NCBI RefSeq assembly: GCF_029227915.1 | Contig: NC_079879.1 | Location: 30,260,501-30,324,500 of the forward strand | Origin: Hydractinia symbiolongicarpus | Taxonomy: Eukaryota > Cnidaria > Hydrozoa > Anthoathecata > Hydractiniidae | Reading direction: 5' to 3' | Length of the DNA stretch: 64,000 nt | Shown: piece by piece, positions 37,046 through 49,197 of the stretch | Layout of the letters: each line of letters opens with the position of its first letter | Position numbering within the stretch: position 1 is the first letter of the stretch | Position numbers and translations under genes: made by a program | The notes under the pieces: model-generated | What the model was told of the DNA's origin: nothing | The model's database searches: none | What the model saw: only the letters and a program-made list of their open reading frames with translations

Positions 37046-38451
37046 GGGCTTCCTCAACAAGAAGACAATTTAGGCAAATAGCTATCCATGTGCAGGAAAT
37101 ACCAGGTTGTCGGAAAAATGTTGAATGTGTTTACCCTTTTTGTTTGTGATTTTGGCTTATGGTTTTTCGGTTGATGATTAAAATCAGCCTGACGGGGGTA
37201 AAAATTTTTTTTGTTGAGAAAAAAACGATAATTTTACTTTGCCTTTTTATCCTAACAATCAATAACATAAAGGTGTATTATATATAAATCTTAAATTTAA
37301 TAAATCATACTAAAAGTTACTTGATAGGTCTAAATCATGGCATACATGCATGCATCCCATCACGTTATGTTTTCATCACGTTTTCCTTTCATTCATTTTG
37401 GTCGGTGGAAAGGAAATAACTCGTTATCTTGACAGGAATTGTCGAAACATTTGTTTTGGGGACGGACATAATGTATTTTACGAGTGAGACGCCATGAGAA
37501 AGTCATACTTATTCCCAAATATAAGAGTAACTCGCATATGTTTTATTATTCGCAGAGCGCTAAACGTTGAAAAACCTCAGTTTTCGACATCGATAAACGT
37601 GTAGCCTTGCGAATATTCATTTTTTCCGTTTTCTCGTTGGCAAAAAAAAAAAAAAAAAAAAAAAATACGCTGGGCTTCTAGCTACCTAGCATCTATTACT
37701 TTTTAATAGGAGGCGTAATCGAAAATTTTAGTTGAATGCTAAAATCACATCTTCTTTAATTTATACTTTTATTTAATCTCAAAGATAAATTATTCAGAAT
37801 TGGTAGTGGTTTAAATTTTCAATGTTGGCATTTGTTTATATTTTTGTGGTTTCATTTTACTTATAAGATGAATTATACATCACATGTAACCTCTGTCTTA
37901 TTAATAAATAACTCATGCCATGCAACGCCTTATGGTTTTTTGTAAAAAAGTTCTTTCAAATACCCCGACTCTCCGCGACTGTACGTGGAATATTTCCTGA
38001 CTTCCTCAGATTTCTAGCAAGTCACAAAAAGGCAAGATAATTCACTAAAAAAAATCTAGCATCCAAGTATCACGCAATTTAACGAAAGCAAATTCTATTT
38101 CCAAAAGATGATGAAGTTTGATAATCAGCTCGTACAAATATAGTTACATTCACACGCAGCAACATTCTGACCTGCCATGACTATTCAAGAAATTTACAAT
38201 CACAATCAGTCCACAAGATTAATAGGAGGAGAAGATATTAGGAGAAAAAGTGTTATATTTTTTTTAATAAGTTGCATTAAACATAAAACAACGTAATAAT
38301 TAAATACAGTATTCCCAAAACGAAACAATTTTCTATAAAAAACACTGCAGGACGCTAATAGAGAACACATAACTACATCGCACATGTTACAAACCGTCAA
38401 AACGAAAAACAAAAATAGCGAAGAAGTTTTCTACTGGTATCAAAATACAAA
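37046..38451. other. Intergenic region, TAPT1 3' end to RhoBTB 5' end
   Basis: About 1.4 kb and presumably includes the promoter of the RhoBTB exon-B transcript. It contains a 24-A homopolymer near 37640-37664. No coding exon was seen. Confidence 0.5.
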
Positions 38452-41400
38452 CTAAAAAGATGATTCTCCAACAACAGAAGTTCTCGACGAAAATAATTTA
38501 GTGTCACTGTTAAAACCTCCATGTATTTCTTGAACACTGCTTAAAGGTTCAAACGACCAACTCGGGTTGTATATTCTTTCGTTTGAACTGTCTCCTACTA
38601 TTTTAACTTCGTCTTTAACGTACTCGGATGCTTTTCCAAATATTCTGATGCTGATGAGAAGTTTTAATGCGCACAAACTGAAAAGAAAATATAGATAACT
38701 ATAGATAACTAGCTACTTGATCCAAACTTTTCTATCTAGCTGTACTCACCAAAAATAGGCCAGTGTAGCAAATAAAATTCCACGCCATCCTGATAAATGG
38801 ACGCACTGACCAATAATTTTAATCAGCTAAAAAAAAAAAGGTTGATGTAGGAAAAGAGTTTCTTCTTTCTGAATAGTTCGCAATAGTTCATTGTTCGCAC
38901 TACTTACAAGAACTGCAAGTGGAAGAGCTGTGAATCCCATCCTTCTTGATACTTGGTCAGTGTGACCAGTGAATACCTAAAAATATGATATATATGGGTC
39001 ACTATATTACGACTTGACCCCTGACTTGGCACCCTGAAAAAAATTAGTTTAAATCACACTAATAAACTAATCCGCTGCTTTGTTAACTTTTATGTAAGTC
39101 ACCAAAGTCAAACATCAAAAAGCTATTTTGCAGGCGTTAAAATTTTGGCGACGCCAGAAATCCAGTTTTCACTCCCGTAGTGATCAGTAAGGGCAGTTGT
39201 TTCTATTTTTTTTACTGAATAATGGAAGAAAAATGACTGCTCTTCTTCAATACATTGAAAATTGACGAAATTAAGTAAAGAGGTATCCACGAAAGGCGAG
39301 AGTATTAAACACCAGAACTAGAATCTCACTTTAAACGTTGGCTTTAACGTGTTTAGCATTAGATGTTAGCTAATAAACTTATTAACCCGCAAAAAAAAAA
39401 AAAAACAAGAACCGCGAAACAACAAACTGGCAATTCTTTAACTTATATTTTCATTTGTAATCAAAAAATATAAAATAAAAATAAAAAATAGTAAGAACAC
39501 GTTTTCAATTTTAAATTAGAAAGTGAGATGACTGACCGAAATAATGGAGATAATATTACCGTGTCGTGTTTACTGTGAAGAATATTCTTTGCAAGAAAAG
39601 TCCGATACATTGTGTAAACCTATAGACCAATAAAAAAACACTGAAATCAGAAATCCTTTATTTTCTACATCCACAAGTTTATAGAGCGCAACAGACCTCA
39701 GGTTGTATATTGTTGAATTTCGTGATAAATGCATGCTTAAACCAGTCAACCAAAAATTCCGAACCAATAACCACGGCTGCAAATGGAGCGAACGATCGAT
39801 AAGCGTATTCTAAATCACATCAACACAACTAAACTTTTAGTCGAATCACGTGGTTATCATCACAAACATCAGGTTACGGAGATATCAAAAAATTGCTGAA
39901 ATCAGCATGATCATGCATAACATACCTAGGTTCCAGTCATACTCTGTCAGGTTTCGCAGACCAACAACAAGTAAAAGTATCAAGTAGTGAAATCTTTCGC
40001 GAGCATCTAAGGAAAGTGAATAAGGAGAGTGAATATTTTCTGACATACTGACAGGATATATTTCACCCATTTTGATAAGCATAATGTATTATAACTATAA
40101 TACGTCTATAAAAACTCTTAAGTCTTGAAATATGCATGATGCTTAATCAAGCTGTTTGACTTTGTGTTTGTTTTTACCGTTGCAGATGAAGCACTTACAA
40201 TAAACGTTGGTCATTATGCAAATACCATGAAACAATTAATGAAAAATAGCTCCCTTTTTCAAGTTTCTTTCACACTGTAGGCACAAATGTCTTATTTACA
40301 CTATAATTTTAGGAACGTTCCAGCTTTGGTTGAACCCATAAAGAAGAGAGTGTGTTTGTTAACATCACTTCGCACCGTGTACTTACCACTGCAAGACATT
40401 TGGAATAAGTTGTTCTTCTCAAATCTTTTGAAAACACTCGATTTAATTTCTATAAACTAAAAAAATGTGAAAATGAAATGTTCGTACAATGGTTGCAACA
40501 ATATCATTTGCCAGTTAATCAAGTCAGATACAGAGGCGCAGAAGTAGGTATTGTGAAGTGTATTGAACAGGAGCATAACATACACACCTGGTTGGAAATC
40601 ATGATAGTAAGCAAGGCTTTGTTGAAAGAATTTATCGCCACATTCAAAACAATGGCTTGTGCTAAATTCAGTAAAGTATGTAACGCTAAATAAAATCTGT
40701 TAAGGACCAAATAGTTGCAATAAAATCAATGCTAATCAAAAGAGAGAACCGATAAGAGGGAATGTGCAACTCTGGCTACCTAACCCACACAACCCCTTTC
40801 TCTATCAAAAGGTCAATTTTAATATTTAATGCAACCCTACAGAAAAACAACGCCAGCCTTTGTGCACTTTAACACACAAGGCCGACGTAAAAAAGTATGC
40901 TGTTGATTTCTGTGAAAGGATACAGACATACACTAAAGATAACACGAGGTGTGGTAGGATTCCAACGTGCTCTCTTTTACGTCCGCGTGGTTCAGTTGCT
41001 GTCCAATATAGCGCGTCCAATACATCCTGGCCAAATGAAGCCAACAACTTGTCCGCCATCTTAAAATCAAGTAAAAGTTTACTAAAATTGCAACTGTTAC
41101 AGAATGTCTGTAATGCCAAAGATGTAAATTTAGAAGCTGTTCATGTAGGCTAAAATAGTTTGTTGGGTAGGTCGGCTAAAATTTGTGCTGTGTTTATATG
41201 CATATTTTTATTCTTCTGGACTAACGTATATTGTATGACAATTCATCCAACAAATCCTCTCTATTGATATGAAAATTTTTGATCTTTTTTGTTCAGGTCA
41301 CAAAAATAGTGAGATTCTAACTAAGTGAGCCAACCTGTTTAACCGGGGTAGCTTGCCTGTATTAAACAACTCTTTATGTGTTACGAACAAACGAGTCAAA

Positions 41401-43094
41401 AAGGTCGAGCTCCAGAAACAGACGCAGCAGCAGACGCGGTTCTGTCATGCAAAAAAATTTAAGATAGATAGAAGAGTAAAAGAATTAGTTCTTGTTGTCT
41501 GATTGTGTCTAGCGAAAATAAACAGACGTGACGTGTTTTCCTAATGTAGTAACGCTTAAAAAAATACGATATTATATATACTTTTGATGACAAAGATGAA
41601 CTTACATCTAACATATTGTAAACCACATATAATTTGATGACAGACTGAATTCGGACAACATGATAGATGACAGATGTGTCAATATATTGCATCAATGATA
41701 TCACAGTTACTAGGATTATCGCTAAAATTAACAATTCTCAACAATATTAACACATAATTTATCTACCAAATCCATGTGTTCCTACGTCGCCTGCTCATGA
41801 TAAAAAATATAGGACAACAAATAAAAAGACTGACCTTTTAATATGTCTATTTTTTGAACAGGATCCAAAAGATTTCTATAAAGAATAAAAATCTCCTTCA
41901 CTTGAATTTGATTCACTCAGTATTATAATAACTGAAACACCATTAGAAAAGTTTTACCCACCTGTGCGTTGAACTGCACAATCTGCGTAACACTGTAAAA
42001 GCTGCGAGCAGCAAACGTAGAGGTAAAAATGTGAAGATGAACAAGAAGACGTCAAAACATAACAGAAAACCAAACAGCAAAAACTAGACAAGAAAGAGTT
42101 ACAATACAGGAAATGTAAGATAACAGACATATGATTAATTAACCCTGAAATAAAATGTCCGTAGAGTGTCTCAATCCATATTTCGGACACTTTTGACATT
42201 TTTTCTCATCTTCCAGCAATTTTTGGATTAGAACAATTATTCTAATAAAGCTTAAATCACCCTGAAAACTCCAATACAAATGTTTTTGATGAACTGTAAA
42301 AATTAAAACTATTTTTTTAAGAAAAGATCTAAAACTTATACTTGTCAACCAAACTTGATGCGCTAGAATATAAGGTGTCGCGTATTTCTGCAAAACCAGT
42401 TCCCAGAACTGTGGATGTAATTCGACACAGATCTTGTATGTTTGTTAAGAAAATTATCAATGAGGAATGTTGTTCAAACTATAATGGGTACTTCCAGCTA
42501 TTTTAACATGGTAAATCTAGAATTCCTGATTCTACTTTTGTATTTTCTGACAAAGGGGCACCCTGTAATAGTTTTTACATTAAGATTTGACCTTGTTGAA
42601 TAGCTTGATACTGTTAAATCTTTTTGAAAACTATAAGTTCGTTTAAGTTTAATTTTAAAATTTGGAAAAAAAGGTAAATAGAAAATGATCTGTATGAAAA
42701 ATAAATCAATCAATAAAGCGCTGACTTTCTCCAACTCTTTTGGCGTCTTCACAAACGTGTATACTCTCTTTCTACGTTCTTTTAACTTCTTTTCATTGTG
42801 CTCTAACATGTAATCTCGCTTCAACTCATCCGCGATGTAAGTTAGGAGGGATAGTCCTGAAATAAAACAAATAGCAAAAAATAATAAACAACAATATTTT
42901 CAAATTAAAGTTATTTGATAATATTGTTGATAGATCTTTTTAAATAACTATATGCCTCTTTTTTCTGCTTTTTTATCTTCATCTCGTTCTTTCTCCGTCT
43001 TTCTGTCTGTTGATGATTCATCATTGTGACTTGAGTTCATACAACCACTATCCTTGTTTGCGAACTCTTTTCTTCGATGTTGAACGTTATCCAT
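38452..43094 (-). CDS. TAPT1: Transmembrane anterior posterior transformation protein 1
   Basis: Conserved multi-pass ER/centrosome-associated protein, linked to ciliogenesis and skeletal patterning in vertebrates. Fourteen exons join in phase: 43094-42956, 42856-42726, 42083-41962, 41875-41835, 41721-41606, 41059-40924, 40685-40588, 40456-40387, 40006-39926, 39809-39697, 39619-39560, 38976-38908, 38826-38750 and 38677-38452, giving 492 residues. Family landmarks: LSLLTYIADELKRDYMLEH, FGFLLCFDVFLFIFTFLPLR, IQSVIKLYVVYNMLDV, LLASFGQDVLDALYWTATEP, NSFNKALLTIMISNQ, DARERFHYLILLLVVGLRNL, FKHAFITKFNNIQPE, RRMGFTALPLAVL and IRIFGKASEYVKDE. Several hydrophobic segments fit membrane spans. The first intron appears to use a GC donor (GAG|GCATAT). 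One intron carries a LINE fragment (42357-42511). The acidic, charged N-terminus and short tail are poorly conserved. Confidence 0.95.
42357..42511 (+). mobile_element. LINE 3' fragment in a TAPT1 intron
   Basis: Closely similar along its whole length to 58667-58821 at the end of the LINE relic (shared runs such as GAGGAATGTTGTTCAAACTA and TAATGGGTACTTCCAGCTAT). It lies on the plus strand, opposite to TAPT1. It carries its own changes, so it is an independent, severely truncated copy. Confidence 0.85.
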
Positions 43095-44664
43095 TCTTCA
43101 CCATAGAATCAAACATTTAACTCCATAACAAGGGTATCTATGGAGGGTTTCTATCACATTTTATCAGATTTAAACCTTAATAAATTGAGATTTTTTACAT
43201 TTTGAACATATTGGATTTCTAACTCTGCATCAACTCTACATCAACAGAATCACAGGTATGGGTCATGTTCAAACCAATCCTACACGTTTCTGCTTTATTT
43301 TGAAACCTTGACATCCTGACAAATACACACGTGTTTACCAGTAGATTTCTTAGGTAATTTCACCTACTAAACAAATACATCTTAAGTAATCAGAAGTAGT
43401 GCATAGTAAATGTTTATGTTATATCAGAAAATTCAAACAGGTAAACAATTTTTTCGTAAATTAACAGACATGAAATGAACACATAATAAAATACTTTTAT
43501 ACGCATGTAAATACAAGCTTAATCATACTGACAGGGTTAAATAAAAAATTATACAAAGTGTTTTCTTCGCCTTGTTTATTCATAGCAATAAGCATAATTT
43601 AAACTATGAACAATTTCTACACCAGGTTTAATTTTGGGTGTAATATAAGCAGTTTCTTAAGATACAATCAAATAGAACATATGCATGTTAGGTTGTAAAT
43701 ACAAATGTTATAGCAAGCATGAAATCTAAACAATCCACCTATTGAAAAAAGCTAAGAAATAAAGTTTGATGTTTAACAAAATCAAGTCCAAATTATAAAG
43801 TAAAAAGCAAATAATTATTAAAAACAAAGCAGTAGATATCCTTATACGATTAAGCATTATTTCGTTACTCATTTTATTAATTTGTGCTCGATGCTTTGGC
43901 GTTTACTTTATATAAAGAGAATATCAGACATAATCAACTTCTAATAAGATAGAAAATGTTGAAAATAAAATTACAAAATATCAATTATTTGGGGGGAATT
44001 TTCTTTATCAATGTAAATGTTAAGGGTTAATTAAAAATTATATATACTTTTAACTAATTAAAAAGCCTGAAGAACCACTATAAACGATATGTTTAAATAA
44101 AGTTTAAGAAATAAAACTTGAATCATTTAGATTATCAGGTGAGCCACAAAAAAACATGTGACAAATTTCGGGTAACACAAAGAGAAAGAATTAAATTTTT
44201 CTCAGAGAAAAAAGTAATAAATAATGCCAAAAAACTAATGACAGGAAACAATCTCAATGTCAACAGAATTTCATTTTGACACAGCTTTCAAACTAAAAAA
44301 AAGTATTTCGAAAAAAAACATTCACTCGTAATGGGACTAGAAATTAAGAAATCTGGTATCACTAATATTTCCTGACATAATCTATAATTTTCCCTAATTT
44401 TCTATTCTTCTGACAATTTATAATAAAATAAAAAATTTGAAATGCACGCCAACTAATAGTCAAATCAAAAAATAACCAAAAAAAATGCATCGTGAAAATA
44501 GTATTTTAAACTGCCAAAATTCCCCACCATTAAGAAAAAGCCATTATTTTAAATTTCGGGTAATATTACAATGAGAATATCGAGATTTAATTCAAGAACG
44601 CTCTCATAATTTACACAAATCTTTATTATTTTAATTACTGTTCAAAGAAACATGAAATGTTTAA
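43095..44664. other. Intergenic region, MED16 3' end to TAPT1 5' end
   Basis: AT-rich, about 1.6 kb, with no exon or recognised repeat. It must hold the TAPT1 promoter or 5' UTR and the MED16 3' UTR. Confidence 0.5.
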
Positions 44665-47091
44665 TTAAATATGCCATTCAACTTGCTTCCACCATCCACC
44701 ACAAAAACATTTTCGTTCCCAGCATGCTTTCCACAACGTATTAAACACTCTACTGCTATGTCCACTATGTATCGTCAAGCATCCACAATTACAACATTGC
44801 TTCACAACCTCGCTTAACATTAACGAGCTGGGCATGAAGTTAACTCCATCGTAAATCTGCCGTAACCATGTATTCACAGTAGAGATTCCCATGCTCAAAG
44901 GGTTTTCCAGTGCTGTCTTATGGATATACTCCCAAGGATCACTTTTTAATTGCAGCTGATATTCATCAATCTTGTTTGATGTGACATTCAAGCTAGATAA
45001 TATACTGCTTTTTGGATCATGTGAAGGAAATTCCAAATACAACACAGGTAGGTTACTGAATGGTAAATCATTCATACCCACTTCAGTTCCAGCTTCCCCA
45101 GTTGATATTTGATGTAATTTAGTTACCAACTTGAATAACTGTGCTGTGATATCTGAAGAGCTTGCCATGGTCATAAAAACTGGATGGACATGTGGAAGTT
45201 TAAAGTTTTTCTGATAAATGATGTGAAATAACAGTAAGAGTTGTCGCAAATGTAAAAAACATGTTGGATCAAAATATTTAAGAGCCAGCCTCCAATTCTG
45301 ACCATGATGATTCTTTGATAGGATTAGTCGAACAAAATGGAGGGCATAATCAGTAACCCATTGAACTAAAGGTCGTTGTGTGGTATCACTGCACAAAAAG
45401 ATGTTTGTATCTTTCGTATCTATCAATGGAAAAATCTTGCTAATATCAGCTTCTTTATTTGATGAGCAGATTTTATGTATTGTGTCCATTAACACAGATT
45501 CCTTGTCAGTTTGTAAGCGTGACACAACATAATAATACAGGTTGTGCAGTAACATAATATTACAACTTTCAACTACTCCACAGTAATCTTTATACAGGCG
45601 ATAAAACATTATTTTAACATTCCAAAAAGAATTGTTAAAAAGGTTTTGCAGAAACGCATTGCACTCATTATAATCGTCCAAAAAGGTTTGGAATGATTGG
45701 TCTAAAATATTTTTTTCAACTGAACTAAAATACATCATAACATCCCAAGGTATACAGCCCTCAACCATGCTATATTGGAGTAAGTTGACAAGATTCTTTA
45801 CTTTGATTTTATCTTGGCAAATCGAGTAGTGCGGTAGTGTGAACAACATTATGTCACCATTGTTTAGAACAGCAAAAAGACAATGATCACATGGTGAAAA
45901 CGATGCACAGGTAATGTGATTGGTCTGTAGTAACTGCACAGTACTCAATTTCACAACTTGCGACCAATTGTATAAAGAATACACATGAAAACCGCCTCCC
46001 TCATCTAACATGACAAGTTTTGGCGATAATGACAGATCCTTGGATTTTCCTAAATTTGAATACCGTAAGTTTGTTACAAACATGGACTTGATGTTGTGTT
46101 GGAATCTGAAAGTTTTTAAACAGACACAAGTGTCGGCACATTGTTGAGATGACTGTCCACGTGGAAAACAAGGATGCAACATAACCTGTTCTTTTTTAAT
46201 CTCAAAAACCTGAACACAACTTGCTGATTTACTTTTTGATAAGACTAATACTTGATCGCTGGAACCAATGGAAATGTACTTTATGTCAACAATTTTAAAA
46301 TTGATAAAATCCTGATCATTTGAGCCCACATGTGGGACAATGCATGGTGATACATCTACTGATAATTCCAAACCAGTAGTATTCTCTTTGCAAGTGATGG
46401 AAAATAACTCCACCATACATTGATCAGTCAAAGCAGCTATACATACTTTTCCATTTTCATTTACGCAAATGTCTGCATAAAGCACGTTAAACTTGATGCT
46501 ACCAAGCCTTGTGGTAAAAATTGCAGGTTCATTGTCATCTTGAAGAAGAAAAATTTTAAACAAACCACTAGATGTTACAATGATAAATCCGTTTTGTCCA
46601 TGTGCGATACCGTTAAGAGCATTCTCATTTTTGATTTGGGAAAATTTTTTAAAGAAATCTTTTGTTAGAAATAGCTTCTCCACATCAATACTGTATTTAC
46701 TTCGACTATTAATCCAGGAAAAACATCTTATTATATCACCTTCGCCAATATCAATAGTGGATGAACATGTCCAGATATTAACCAAGTTTTTATCAGGGTG
46801 CCATATTTTACCAATACCCTTGGAATCAACCGTAATAAACCCCATTCCATCACCTTCCCACTGCAAGTGAACAATCGCACAGCCATGATTGGTTTGCAAA
46901 GTATATAATTCCCAGGGCTGATCCGGGTTGCATATAAAAACAGTATCAATCTTATTTGGGGAGGGTTGCTTCCATATGTGACCAATAGTAAATGCTATCC
47001 AATTCTGAGATGACCATGAAGAAATAGGCTTACAAACATTTTTTCCCAAGTTTTCTTCCTCACTCCAAACAGATTTGTAATGTGGTAACAT
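44665..47091 (-). CDS. MED16: Mediator of RNA polymerase II transcription subunit 16
   Basis: Tail-module Mediator subunit acting in the nucleus. It is read as one uninterrupted 808-residue frame from an ATG at 47091 (MLPHYKSVWSEEENLG); human MED16 is about 877 residues. The 22 codons ahead of that ATG are open but look like leader sequence, and an acceptor-like TTTAAAATTATAG ends about 11 nt before it. The N-terminal half is a degenerate WD40 propeller (HGCAIVHLQWEGDGMGFITV, SKGIGKIWHPDKNLVNIW). The helical C-terminal half ends in the diagnostic Cys-rich motif CCNCGCLTIHS...CFCGGWWKQV. It lies 189 bp downstream of the NGDN stop codon on the same strand. Confidence 0.92.
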   Translation of the reverse strand: MLPHYKSVWSEEENLGKNVCKPISSWSSQNWIAFTIGHIWKQPSPNKIDTVFICNPDQPWELYTLQTNHGCAIVHLQWEGDGMGFITVDSKGIGKIWHPDKNLVNIWTCSSTIDIGEGDIIRCFSWINSRSKYSIDVEKLFLTKDFFKKFSQIKNENALNGIAHGQNGFIIVTSSGLFKIFLLQDDNEPAIFTTRLGSIKFNVLYADICVNENGKVCIAALTDQCMVELFSITCKENTTGLELSVDVSPCIVPHVGSNDQDFINFKIVDIKYISIGSSDQVLVLSKSKSASCVQVFEIKKEQVMLHPCFPRGQSSQQCADTCVCLKTFRFQHNIKSMFVTNLRYSNLGKSKDLSLSPKLVMLDEGGGFHVYSLYNWSQVVKLSTVQLLQTNHITCASFSPCDHCLFAVLNNGDIMLFTLPHYSICQDKIKVKNLVNLLQYSMVEGCIPWDVMMYFSSVEKNILDQSFQTFLDDYNECNAFLQNLFNNSFWNVKIMFYRLYKDYCGVVESCNIMLLHNLYYYVVSRLQTDKESVLMDTIHKICSSNKEADISKIFPLIDTKDTNIFLCSDTTQRPLVQWVTDYALHFVRLILSKNHHGQNWRLALKYFDPTCFLHLRQLLLLFHIIYQKNFKLPHVHPVFMTMASSSDITAQLFKLVTKLHQISTGEAGTEVGMNDLPFSNLPVLYLEFPSHDPKSSILSSLNVTSNKIDEYQLQLKSDPWEYIHKTALENPLSMGISTVNTWLRQIYDGVNFMPSSLMLSEVVKQCCNCGCLTIHSGHSSRVFNTLWKACWERKCFCGGWWKQVEWHI

Positions 47092-47280
47092 TTTATTGAT
47101 GCCTATAATTTTAAAGACATTTATAGAAGCAAATCTGACAGTTAGACAAAAAGGCACATGTTATAAAAATCTAATATTTATGGAATATTTCCATAAATCA
47201 AAATAGGTTAAGATTAGATCAAAAAGAAAAGTTGTTAAACACAAAGAAAACGAAAAAGATGTTTATTGAAATAAAATTTA

Positions 47281-48183
47281 TTATTTTCGTCTTTTTTGCA
47301 TTCTCTTCTGAAACTTTTTTGTTTGTCCACCAAATTTCCTCTTTCCTTTTCCTTTCTTCTTTTTTGGCTTATAGTCATCTTCATCGCTGCTTTCATCATC
47401 TTTGAAGCTACCAATTTTAACAATTTCATCTAAATCGTTAAGTTTACGCTTCATCATTTTATCTTTCTTCGTTAAACTCAATCGTGTCAGATTATCTTCT
47501 TCGTATCGTCTGCGTTCGTCTTCTTTTTCCTTTATTTTGGCTCTCTTACTATTAGTTTGAATGTTTTTGATCTCTTCTGGAGCATCGCCATATTCCTCTC
47601 TTAAATCTTGCAACAATGCACTATTTAGAGAACGTTGTCTCGCCTTTTCAGATTTTTTCTCTTTTTGTGTTAACTTATTTTCTTCTTCGTAAGGTACAGC
47701 AGTAACTTTCGGAGGAACATAAACCCCACTTTTCTCCTCTGTCTCTGAAGCGTTTTCATTTTCATCTTCTTTACTAACTAAGTTTTCTAAATTTGGTTTA
47801 AAACTTAGTGGATGGTGCTCATATTCACCTAATTCCTCTGATGCCATTTTCACAAGTTTGTCAATTTGATAGTTCAACTTTTTATCAATAGGTCGTATCT
47901 TCTCCAATACTGTTCTTACCTCCACTAGACGATCAATGCATGGTTGATCCACAAATGACTGTCCGTCAATCTTTAAAATCATTAAATAAGTCAAATTTAT
48001 TTGATATTCAAGAAATAAATGACATTTCATTTCCAGAAAACTTATTCCATCCTCTCTGTTTGATTCAATTTTTTGGTGCAAAGCAGTTACATAGGAAGCT
48101 ATGTCATCACCCTGTTTATGTAAATCTGTCAAAATTGACAGAAACTCTGGAAGTTCCTTTGCAACTATATCATTGATCAGCAT
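47281..48183 (-). CDS. NGDN: Neuroguidin (Sas10/Utp3/C1D family)
   Basis: Nucleolar and translation-regulating protein; the Sas10/C1D family acts in small-subunit rRNA processing, and vertebrate NGDN also binds eIF4E. One uninterrupted frame of 300 residues (human about 315). The Sas10/C1D domain covers roughly residues 5-105 (ELPEFLSILTDLHKQGDDI, FLEMKCHLFLEYQINLTYLM, RPIDKKLNYQIDKLVKMA). A YVPPKVTAVPYEEE motif follows in the middle, typical of the family. The C-terminus is a strongly basic, low-complexity Lys/Arg tail (KKKKGKGKRKFGGQTKKFQK). An acceptor-like GTCATTTTAG ends 14 nt before the ATG. An AATAAA lies just after the stop, within the short gap to MED16. Confidence 0.93.
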   Translation of the reverse strand: MLINDIVAKELPEFLSILTDLHKQGDDIASYVTALHQKIESNREDGISFLEMKCHLFLEYQINLTYLMILKIDGQSFVDQPCIDRLVEVRTVLEKIRPIDKKLNYQIDKLVKMASEELGEYEHHPLSFKPNLENLVSKEDENENASETEEKSGVYVPPKVTAVPYEEENKLTQKEKKSEKARQRSLNSALLQDLREEYGDAPEEIKNIQTNSKRAKIKEKEDERRRYEEDNLTRLSLTKKDKMMKRKLNDLDEIVKIGSFKDDESSDEDDYKPKKKKGKGKRKFGGQTKKFQKRMQKRRK

Positions 48184-49197
48184 TTTTATTCTTAACTAAA
48201 ATGACAAGTTACAATTTAGAGCGTAATATTTTCATGACACCCAATAAATGACAAGAGAGTTAGCAAAGTCAAAATTTTACTTTAATGTAGCAAAAAGACT
48301 TGTGAACTTTCAGAAATTCCTTTCCAAAATATGGGTTGTTGGAAGAAAACAACATAAAAAGTTATAAAAATTTCTCTCCATGAAAATCTCTCTCCTTAAA
48401 GTAGGTATTTTCTAGACATTTAAAATTTGTAAATACAAAGTCCTTGCAACAATATTGATCTAAGAAGATTTCTTTGCTTAAAATAATATAAATAATAATA
48501 AGTTACAATAGCATTTCATAACATAAATATTCTAAATTAAATTGGGCTTCTTAGAAAAATAGTTTTACAGGTGTTCAGTTTTCCCATTTCTTAAACAATT
48601 ACTCGAATAACTTTAAATAATGCAATAGTGATACGTATTTACATGTGCAAATCAATAAATTTGCCTGGGTTTAATATTTTATGTAACAGAATTTGCTTTT
48701 AAAAATGCTGCAGATTATATGATCCATTTATATAAACATTTATATATAATCACACATATCTATAGAGAAACCAATTTAATTGAAAAATTCTACTGTATGT
48801 TTTGCTAAACATACAAGGTGCTATTTGGAAAAGGTTCACAAACAAGTTACAATTTATTATGATATTCCTATTCTTGTTCTATAAAGCAAAAATTTTTCAA
48901 CATATGGATTACTATACTCTTGCGAAAAAGACTGGTTTTCAATTAATATTATAAAACTACTACTAACAATAACACCTTGTTACAACAATGACAGTACTAA
49001 AAAGAGATTTTAGGTCTCCATTTTTTACATCGTCTATGAGATTTAAGGACTTTTGGCCACTCTGCTCTAAAATTATTCTCTTACCAGAATTCATGAATAA
49101 TGCCTACATGACTTAAAAACTTTAACATTTTTTTATGCACATGCATTGAAAAAAAATTAAATAAAGAATAACGTGCTACAGCAATTTATTCATAATG
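48184..49197. other. Intergenic region, GXYLT 3' end to NGDN 5' end
   Basis: About 1 kb of AT-rich DNA. No exon, repeat or RNA gene was recognised. Confidence 0.5.

Noticed and set aside
37046-37060. Five-codon extension of RhoBTB exon B from a TTG
   Set aside because: The first AUG in frame is at 37045; a TTG start has no support.
47092-47157. 22-codon N-terminal extension of MED16
   Set aside because: The extension does not resemble MED16, and an acceptor-like site lies between it and the chosen ATG.
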